From: GCA-2686265 sp036010965
GTDB lineage: Bacteria > Planctomycetota > UBA1135 > GCA-002686595
Assembly: GCA_036010965.1 (NCBI GenBank)
Contig: DASCMO010000185.1
Span: 1 to 5,672, forward strand
DNA length: 5,672 bases
Direction: 5' to 3'
How positions within the stretch are numbered: the first letter of the stretch is position 1; every line of letters starts with the position of its first letter. This document shows, piece by piece, positions 1 to 5,672 of the stretch. The notes beneath the pieces were generated by a model. The model searched no databases. It saw only the letters and a program-made list of their open reading frames with translations, and had not been told where the DNA came from. The position numbers were made by a program, and so were the translations under genes.

Positions 1-1738
<1,738 letters not shown>

Positions 1739-1768
1739 GGGAGCTCGGTTCGCTTTCGGGGGCTGCGA

Positions 1769-1794
1769 GGGAGGGTCGGACGGGGAGGGTCGGA
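1769..1794 (+). repeat. 12-bp direct repeat and G-quadruplex motif in groEL 5' leader
   Basis: GGGAGGGTCGGA occurs at 1769-1780 and again at 1783-1794, exact copies with a period of 14 bp. The G-runs fit a four-tract quadruplex pattern with loops of 1, 6 and 1 bases (1769-1789). The G-rich strand is the template for groEL, so the groEL mRNA leader would be C-rich here. The repeat and the motif are seen directly; any effect on transcription is inference. In such GC-rich DNA a chance origin is possible. Confidence 0.5.
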
Positions 1795-1879
1795 GTGGGG
1801 AGGAATGGACTGGCCGCGCGGATGAGGGCCGGGCAGGACACGACGGGTCCGCCTCGACCTGCGCGGGGTCCGGTCGAAA

Positions 1880-1894
1880 GCAAGAACGGTGCCG
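1880..1894 (-). promoter_or_regulatory. Sigma-54-like (-24/-12) promoter facing groEL
   Basis: On the minus strand the sequence reads CGGCAC, five bases, TTGCT. This matches the sigma-54 consensus TGGCAC-N5-TTGCW at every conserved position except the first T, with the required spacing between GG and GC. The -12 GC falls at 1881-1880, which predicts transcription from about 1869 and a leader of about 130 bases before the groEL ATG. No better sigma-70 site was seen in this region. An inverted repeat centred about 120 bp upstream of the predicted start is where an enhancer-binding activator would sit. The motif is seen; its use is inferred, and a chance match is possible. Confidence 0.4.
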
Positions 1895-1959
1895 TTCCAG
1901 CGGGAGACGCTGCGAAGGGCTTCCAGGGGGCTGGACGGCCGGGACAGGGCCTCCAGAGC

Positions 1960-2016
1960 GCTGCCAGGTTGGCAGGCAGTTCTGCAACGTGCTCCCCTGC
2001 CTGCCATCCTGACAGC
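1960..2016. repeat. Long imperfect inverted repeat (20-bp arms, 17-bp spacer)
   Basis: The left arm at 1960-1979 and right arm at 1997-2016 are reverse complements at 18 of 20 positions, with mismatches at 1964/2012 and 1969/2007. Each arm carries the core TGGCAGGCAG, once per strand. The left arm also contains a nested palindrome, CTGCCA-GGT-TGGCAG (1961-1975). No T-run follows on either strand, so it is not a typical intrinsic terminator. It lies between two divergent genes and upstream of the sigma-54-like element, which suits an operator or activator site. A dispersed palindromic repeat is the main alternative. Confidence 0.75.
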
Positions 2017-2081
2017 ATCCGTTGCGTTCCCCTGGCCGCACCCTGTGAGGAGGGGAGCGAGCGCCCGCCGCGGGCCGTAGG

Positions 2082-3296
2082 ATGCGCCCGATGGCTCCGA
2101 CGGCGCTCCTCCTCACCCTCGTCCCAGCGCTCTTTGGCGCGGCTCCCCAGGATCAGGCCGCCCCGCCCCCGGTGGTCTTGCTGGAGGCCGTCGACGGCGG
2201 GGTCCGGCGCGTGGACCTGGCTGACCTCGAGGACCTCGACATCACCCGCGAGGGTGGGGTGCTCGTGCGCTTCGAGGGATTGCTGCCCAGCGCGCCGCCG
2301 GCGACCGATCCCGCGCGCGGACTGTTCCGCCTGGTGGATGGCGGGCGCGTCGGTGGCCGGGTCGTGGGGGGCAGGGGCGAGGTGCTGCGCCTGGCCCTGA
2401 TGGGCGGCAACCAGCTCGAGCTCTCGGTCGATGAGATCGAGAGCGCCGTGTTCGCTGGACGTATCCCTCCCGACTGGGCCGGGACCTTGGCCGGCGCCGC
2501 CGAGGGAGACGTGCTCTATCGTTGGCGCGGTGACGGTCTCGACCCGGTGGGCGGCACGATCCTGTCCTTCGATGGCGAGGGCGTGGAGTTCGAGGGGGAG
2601 GAGCTCGGCGCCCGAGTCTTCCCCTGGCACGAGGTCGCGGCGTTCTTCGTCGAGACGCTCGAACCGACGAGCCTGCGGAACAGTGCCGCCCCGACGGTCG
2701 TCGTCGACCTGCTCGACGGCTCGCGCCTGCGCGGACCGCTGGTGCGCCTCTCCGGGGCTGGCTGCCAGATGCGCACGGCGGGGGGCCGACCCTTGCGCCT
2801 TGCGCTCGAGACCGTTTCCGAGATCCTGGTCGAGGACGACCGACTGCGTTTCCTCTCGGACCTGCGACCGATTGAGGCCCTGGCGGCCTCGCCTTTCGGG
2901 GACGAGCTGGGCATGCGCTGGCCGCACCGGATCGACGCCTCGGTCAGCGGCGGGCCCATGCGGGCGGGAGGGCGCACCTACACGCGCGGGATCGGCGTCC
3001 ACGCGCCGAGCGCCTTGACCTGGGCCCTGGAGGGGGAGTGGAGCGAGCTGCGGGGGGCGGTGGCCGTCGATGACGAGGTGCTGCGCCTGGCGGCGCATGG
3101 CTCCGTGCGTTTCGTGCTGCGCACCGATGGTGACCTGCGCTGGAGGAGTGAAGTCGTGCGCGGTGGCGACGCGCCGCTCCCCCTCCCGCCTTTCAGTCTG
3201 GCGGGTGTGGAGACTCTGACCCTGGAGGTCGAGATGGCCGATGACTTGCACATCGCCGACCGGGCCGACTGGCTGCGCATGATCCTCGTGCGCTGA
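2082..3296 (+). CDS. Secreted NPCBM-domain protein with N-terminal beta-rich repeats
   Basis: This is a 404-residue exported protein of unknown precise role. Residues 1-20 look like a signal peptide: Arg2, a hydrophobic stretch TALLLTLVPALFG, and likely cleavage at GAA/PQ near 21. Residues about 280-404 match the NPCBM family, named as a putative carbohydrate-binding module: WPHRID, RTYTRGIGVHAPSALTW (298-314), AVDDEV (328-333), GSVRFVLRTDGD (340-351), and ADRADWLRMILV at the end. Between lie three or four related beta-rich segments with a DG...LxG pattern, near 32-66, 81-125, 143-190 and 205-250, then a linker RFLSDLRPIEAL. No catalytic domain is visible, so binding or scaffolding at the cell surface or periplasm is inferred. 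ATG 2082 supplies the positive charge for the signal peptide. ATG 2091 is an alternative, with AGGA eight bases before it. The gene diverges from groEL and converges on the cyclase gene. Linkage to either is not shown. Confidence 0.88.
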   Translation: MRPMAPTALLLTLVPALFGAAPQDQAAPPPVVLLEAVDGGVRRVDLADLEDLDITREGGVLVRFEGLLPSAPPATDPARGLFRLVDGGRVGGRVVGGRGEVLRLALMGGNQLELSVDEIESAVFAGRIPPDWAGTLAGAAEGDVLYRWRGDGLDPVGGTILSFDGEGVEFEGEELGARVFPWHEVAAFFVETLEPTSLRNSAAPTVVVDLLDGSRLRGPLVRLSGAGCQMRTAGGRPLRLALETVSEILVEDDRLRFLSDLRPIEALAASPFGDELGMRWPHRIDASVSGGPMRAGGRTYTRGIGVHAPSALTWALEGEWSELRGAVAVDDEVLRLAAHGSVRFVLRTDGDLRWRSEVVRGGDAPLPLPPFSLAGVETLTLEVEMADDLHIADRADWLRMILVR

Positions 3297-3385
3297 CGGT
3301 CAGCAGCTTCACGAGCTAAGCCCGTCATGAGGAGCAGCCCTTCTCGTCGCTGCGAGGAGCGGAAAACCTAACAGGCTGACGGCAT

Positions 3386-3405
3386 GCCCCCTCCGGCGCG
3401 GGGGC
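3386..3405. terminator. Possible terminator hairpin between convergent genes
   Basis: GCCCCC (3386-3391) and GGGGGC (3400-3405) form a perfect 6-bp GC stem with an 8-base loop, in the 125-bp gap between the two convergent genes. No T-run follows directly on either strand; on the minus strand TTAGGTTTTCC comes about 15 bases later. A second palindrome, GCTGAC-G-GTCAGC, overlaps the stop codon of the upstream gene at 3292-3304. Position favours a shared transcription end, but the intrinsic-terminator signature is weak. Confidence 0.3.
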
Positions 3406-3421
3406 TGGTGGCGGACCCGGT

Positions 3422-4336
3422 CTACAGCAGGCAGCGGTAGTAGACGCCGATGTTGCCACCCGATCGCTTCGCGTGCCGCAGGGCGATCTCGGAGTGCTGG
3501 CGCAGGGTCTCGACCGAGTCCAGGTCGGAGCCGTCGAAGGTTTCGAACCCGAGGCTGGCACCGACGATCACCTCGCGCTCCCCGCGGCCGATGTGTCCCG
3601 ATAGGGCCTCGATCGATCTGCGCAGGCGCGAGACGACCTTGGCCGCGTCCACCTGATCGGTGTACGGCAAGAGGACCGCGAACTCGTCCCCGCCCAGGCG
3701 GCCGCCGATGTCCTCCGCCCGCAGGGAGTGCTTGATGACGTCCCCGACGCGCGAGATGACCAGGTCGCCGACCGTGTGGTCGAACTCCTTGTTGATGCGG
3801 CCGAAATCGTCGAGGTCGAGGATCACCAGGGCCAGCTGCAGTTCGTGGCGCTGGGCCGCCGAGAAGTGCTCCGTTAGGCGCGCCTGGAACACCCGCGGAC
3901 GCAGGAGCTCCGTGCGGTCATCGTGGGACGCCCGATAGCGCAGGTCGTCCACTTCCTCGAGGGCATTGACCCTGATCAGGAGGTGCTCGATGCGCACGAG
4001 GAACTCCGTGGGCTCTGCATCGCGATGGATGAGATCCCAGGTGGGTTCGTTCAGAGTACGGGCCGCTTCCATGGCCGGGACCGGGTCCCCGCTGTCGATC
4101 ACCAGTAGGATCGGAACGACATCCCGTTCACCTCGCAGGCGGTCGACCTCCTCCAGCTCGACCTGGCCTCCGGCGGAGAGGGGATCGATGACGATCAGGT
4201 CCGGCAGGCGCGCGGTCAGGATCTCGCGCGTCTGGCGCGGGGAGCGGGAGATCTCGATCTCCAGCTCGGCTTCTTGGGCGATGGCGGAGAGGGTCTGCTG
4301 CAGTCCTTCGCCGCGGTGGTCACAGATGAGGATCAT
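3422..4336 (-). CDS. Diguanylate cyclase: degenerate receiver domain plus GGDEF domain
   Basis: This 304-residue cytoplasmic enzyme is predicted to make cyclic di-GMP from two GTP. Residues 1-125 look like a response-regulator receiver: MILICD, PDLIVID with Asp51 at the phosphorylation position, and PILLVIDS (75-82). The second acidic-pocket residue is His7, and the usual Lys near 105 is Arg (IHRDAEP), so phospho-signalling may be altered or lost. A short helix (122-138) leads to the GGDEF domain (about 139-304): LDLDDF with metal-binding Asp174, guanine-contact Asn182 and Asp191, GGDEF at 215-219, and an inhibitory RxxD (Arg206-Asp209) five residues before it. The usual DxLTGLxNR is altered to DDRTELLRP. 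Activity with product feedback is expected. ATG 4336 was chosen because it starts the domain; the open frame extends to 4807 but that part overlaps rpsB antisense and has no domain. No Shine-Dalgarno sequence is evident. It diverges from rpsB. Confidence 0.92.
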   Translation of the reverse strand: MILICDHRGEGLQQTLSAIAQEAELEIEISRSPRQTREILTARLPDLIVIDPLSAGGQVELEEVDRLRGERDVVPILLVIDSGDPVPAMEAARTLNEPTWDLIHRDAEPTEFLVRIEHLLIRVNALEEVDDLRYRASHDDRTELLRPRVFQARLTEHFSAAQRHELQLALVILDLDDFGRINKEFDHTVGDLVISRVGDVIKHSLRAEDIGGRLGGDEFAVLLPYTDQVDAAKVVSRLRRSIEALSGHIGRGEREVIVGASLGFETFDGSDLDSVETLRQHSEIALRHAKRSGGNIGVYYRCLL

Positions 4337-4409
4337 GGTGCAATGGGGCCCGGAGGCCTCCGGGAGGCGCCTGTGGGCGTTCCCACGGGGCGCGGCGTGC
4401 CCCATTCGG

Positions 4410-4439
4410 AGTATATCCCGCCTCGGCTCCTGAGGCGGG
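4410..4439 (-). promoter_or_regulatory. Putative promoter -10 and overlapping operator for the cyclase gene
   Basis: On the minus strand TATACT (4415-4410) matches the -10 consensus TATAAT at five of six bases and stands out in GC-rich DNA. It would start transcription near 4403, about 65 bases before the cyclase ATG. Immediately upstream is a perfect inverted repeat, CCCGCCTC (4417-4424) and GAGGCGGG (4432-4439), with a 7-bp spacer. It fills the interval between the -10 and the expected -35, and no good -35 hexamer is present. This layout suits a repressor or spacer-binding activator site. There is no T-run, so a terminator is unlikely. The motif is seen; function is inferred. Confidence 0.42.
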
Positions 4440-4506
4440 GCGGGCAAGGACCCGGGGACACGAGGGCCTGTGGGGGGCTTGGACATGCGCCCCTCCCGCC
4501 GGTAGA

Positions 4507-4552
4507 CTCCGTCCTCGGAGGAACCCCGTGCCAGTAGCGCGGGGTTTCGTTG
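4507..4552 (+). terminator. Tandem hairpins with T-rich tail: terminator or leader attenuator upstream of rpsB
   Basis: CTCCG-TCCT-CGGAG (4507-4520) is directly followed by a 9-bp stem, AACCCCGTG (4522-4530) and CGCGGGGTT (4538-4546), with one G-T wobble and a 7-base loop. TCGTTGT follows on the plus strand, making a TTTCGTT tail with the stem end. The minus strand has no equivalent tail. No plus-strand gene ends upstream, because the neighbour is the divergent cyclase. The hairpin therefore either ends an unannotated small transcript, attenuates a long rpsB leader, or insulates rpsB. I cannot choose between these from sequence alone. Confidence 0.5.
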
Positions 4553-4577
4553 TGGACGAACGCCCCGGCCTCCGCTG

Positions 4578-4615
4578 GTGTGATTTTGTTCGTGTACTTT
4601 TCGTTCTACATCTCC
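4578..4615 (+). promoter_or_regulatory. AT-rich stretch upstream of rpsB, possible promoter region
   Basis: This is the most AT-rich stretch in the window (TGATTTTGTT, GTACTTTTCG, TTCTACAT), just after the terminator-like hairpin and 75-110 bases before the rpsB start. TTGTTC at 4586-4591 resembles a -35, and TGTACT at 4593-4598 or TACATC at 4607-4612 resemble weak -10 elements, but no pair has ideal spacing. The call rests on composition and position. Confidence 0.3.
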
Positions 4616-4637
4616 CCCTTCAACCCGCTTCTCCCCC

Positions 4638-4653
4638 TCGAGCAGTCGCTCGA
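4638..4653 (+). other. Small hairpin in the rpsB leader
   Basis: TCGAGC (4638-4643) and GCTCGA (4648-4653) form a perfect 6-bp stem with loop AGTC, followed by the palindrome CCCCGGGG (4655-4662). Both lie within the 80 bases before the rpsB start. S2 is known to control its own operon through leader RNA in some bacteria. Whether this hairpin serves that role is speculation. Confidence 0.3.
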
Positions 4654-4690
4654 TCCCCGGGGTCCCCGCGTTCCTATTCATTAACCGTCC

Positions 4691-5671
4691 ATGGAGACTG
4701 CAAGCGTAACCAGCCTGATCGAGGCAGGTGTGCACTTCGGATGCCGCGTGTCGCGGTGGAATCCGAGGATGGCGCCGTTCATTTACGGCCGGCGCAACCT
4801 GATCCACATCATCGACCTGCGCCAGACCCTACGGGGTATCGTTCGAGCGCAGAACATCCTCTACCACCTCGCCGCCGAGGGCTCGAGCGTCCTCTGGGTC
4901 GGCACCAAGCGCCAGGTCCGAGGTGTGATCGCCGAGACCGGCGAGCGCACCGGAATGCCTACTGTCACCGAGCGCTGGATCGGTGGGACCCTGACGAACT
5001 TCTCCGTCATCCGCAGCCGCCTGCGGCGCCTCGAGGAACTCGAGCGCATGGAGGAGGACGGGGCCATCGACCAGTACTCCAAGAAGATGATCGCGAGCCT
5101 GCGGCGTGAGCGCAGGAAGATCACCCGCAACCTGGGGGGCATCCGTGAGATGACCTCCATCCCCGGTGCGATGGTGGTCGTCGATCCAGCGCGCGAGTAC
5201 AACTCCGTGCGCGAGGCGCGCAAGATGGGCCTGGTGGTCATCGGACTGCTCGACACCGACTGCGATCCGAGCCAGGTCGACATCGTCATCCCGGGCAACG
5301 ACGACGCGCTGAAAGCGGTGCGCCTGCTGGTCGAGCAGCTCGCCGAGGCCGTCGAGGAGGGCTGCGCGAACCACCGCGAGCGCATGGCCGCCGCCGGCTC
5401 CGCCGAGAGGCACGAGGACGACGACACCGCTACCGGCGAGGGCGGCGAGCCGCGGCCCACCCGACCGATCCGCGAGATCCCCCCCCTGGTTCGCCTCCAG
5501 AGTGATGATCAGGAGACTGCGGAGACTGCGGCGGCGGAGACTGCGGCGGCGGAGACTACGGCGGCGGAGTCCTCGCCCGTGGAGGCATCCGCGGTGGTCG
5601 CCCCGGAAGGGGCAGAGAATGCCGCTGTCGAGGTTGAGAGCTCGACCAACGTCGAGGAAGAAACGAGCTGA
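4691..5671 (+). CDS. rpsB: 30S ribosomal protein S2 with acidic C-terminal extension
   Basis: S2 sits on the back of the 30S subunit, between head and body. The core, residues about 5-230, shows the family landmarks: LIEAGVHFG (9-17), RWNPRMAPFIYG (22-33), IHIIDLRQT (38-46), WVGTKRQ (69-75), ERWIGGTLTNF (94-104), PGAMVVVDPAREYNSVREA (158-176) and DCDPSQVDIVIPGNDDA (190-206). The His usually found after FG is Cys18. At 326 residues it is about 85 longer than E. coli S2 (241). The extra C-terminus is rich in Glu, Asp and Ala, probably disordered, and contains three to four ETAAA-type units. ATG 4691 gives the family-length N-terminus; no Shine-Dalgarno sequence precedes it. The stop is TGA one base before the window end. 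tsf usually follows rpsB and would lie just outside. The gene diverges from the cyclase across 354 bp. Confidence 0.97.
   Translation: METASVTSLIEAGVHFGCRVSRWNPRMAPFIYGRRNLIHIIDLRQTLRGIVRAQNILYHLAAEGSSVLWVGTKRQVRGVIAETGERTGMPTVTERWIGGTLTNFSVIRSRLRRLEELERMEEDGAIDQYSKKMIASLRRERRKITRNLGGIREMTSIPGAMVVVDPAREYNSVREARKMGLVVIGLLDTDCDPSQVDIVIPGNDDALKAVRLLVEQLAEAVEEGCANHRERMAAAGSAERHEDDDTATGEGGEPRPTRPIREIPPLVRLQSDDQETAETAAAETAAAETTAAESSPVEASAVVAPEGAENAAVEVESSTNVEEETS
5521..5565 (+). repeat. 15-bp in-frame tandem repeat in rpsB 3' end
   Basis: Three direct copies of GGAGACTGCGGCGGC run at 5521-5535, 5536-5550 and 5551-5565; the third has ACTACG for ACTGCG. A partial copy, GGAGACTGC, precedes them at 5512-5520. 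Each unit adds Glu-Thr-Ala-Ala-Ala (Glu-Thr-Thr-Ala-Ala in the last), so gain or loss of units keeps the frame. The tract lies wholly in the non-core extension of S2, where length change is likely tolerated. Confidence 0.9.
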
Positions 5672-5672
5672 G

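Larger units (their letters stand above)
1739..2081. other. Divergent intergenic region between groEL and the NPCBM gene
   Basis: This 343-bp stretch separates two divergent genes. I see no convincing coding frame: the open frames crossing it are antisense extensions of neighbouring genes. From the groEL side it holds a G-rich direct repeat (1769-1794), a sigma-54-like promoter facing groEL (1880-1894) and a long inverted repeat (1960-2016). I find no CIRCE element (TTAGCACTC-N9-GAGTGCTAA) and no clear sigma-70 promoter in either direction. A purine-rich GAGGAGGGG at 2047-2055 resembles a ribosome binding site but lies about 26 bases before the next start codon, too far to act there. Confidence 0.7.

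Noticed and set aside
1960..2016. The inverted repeat read as an intrinsic terminator.
   Set aside because: No T-run follows on either strand, and the flanking genes start rather than end on either side of it.
1739..2081. A CIRCE/HrcA operator upstream of groEL.
   Set aside because: No TTAGCACTC/GAGTGCTAA pair is present. The palindrome at 1960-2016 has an unrelated sequence and a longer spacer.
4337..4807. An N-terminal extension of the cyclase frame, starting at 4807.
   Set aside because: It would overlap the rpsB start antisense and cross the predicted promoter and hairpins. It encodes no domain, whereas ATG 4336 begins exactly at the receiver's first strand.
4829..5460. Two minus-strand open frames opposite rpsB.
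   Set aside because: They are antisense shadows of a well-conserved ribosomal protein gene, with biased composition and no domain.

Overview
This is a GC-rich bacterial window with four protein genes and no mobile element, CRISPR array, tRNA or rRNA that I can see. Taxonomy is inferred, not shown. The secreted NPCBM-domain protein with repeated beta-rich cassettes, the near absence of Shine-Dalgarno sequences, and the style of the S2 protein together suggest Planctomycetota or a related deep lineage of the PVC group.

Layout. Positions 1-1738 (minus strand) hold groEL, which runs off the left edge inside an unusually long Gly-Gly-Met tail. Positions 1739-2081 are a divergent intergenic region. 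It contains a sigma-54-like -24/-12 element facing groEL, a long imperfect inverted repeat about 120 bp upstream of the predicted start of transcription, and a 12-bp direct repeat that is also a G-quadruplex motif. Positions 2082-3296 (plus) encode a secreted protein with a C-terminal NPCBM domain. Positions 3297-3421 are a short convergent gap. Positions 3422-4336 (minus) encode a diguanylate cyclase with a degenerate receiver domain, an intact GGDEF motif and an inhibitory RxxD site. Positions 4337-4690 are a second divergent intergenic region. It has an inverted repeat abutting a good -10 hexamer for the cyclase, a terminator-like hairpin on the plus strand, and an AT-rich stretch upstream of rpsB. 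Positions 4691-5671 (plus) encode ribosomal protein S2, complete, with an acidic Ala/Glu-rich C-terminal extension containing a short in-frame tandem repeat.

The genes do not form one pathway. Two are housekeeping (chaperonin, ribosomal protein), one is a signalling enzyme and one is a surface or periplasmic protein. No two neighbouring genes share a strand, so each appears to be transcribed separately, and rpsB probably continues into tsf beyond the right edge. The most interesting material is regulatory: the groEL upstream region and the leader or insulator ahead of rpsB. I did not find a clearly new multi-gene system.
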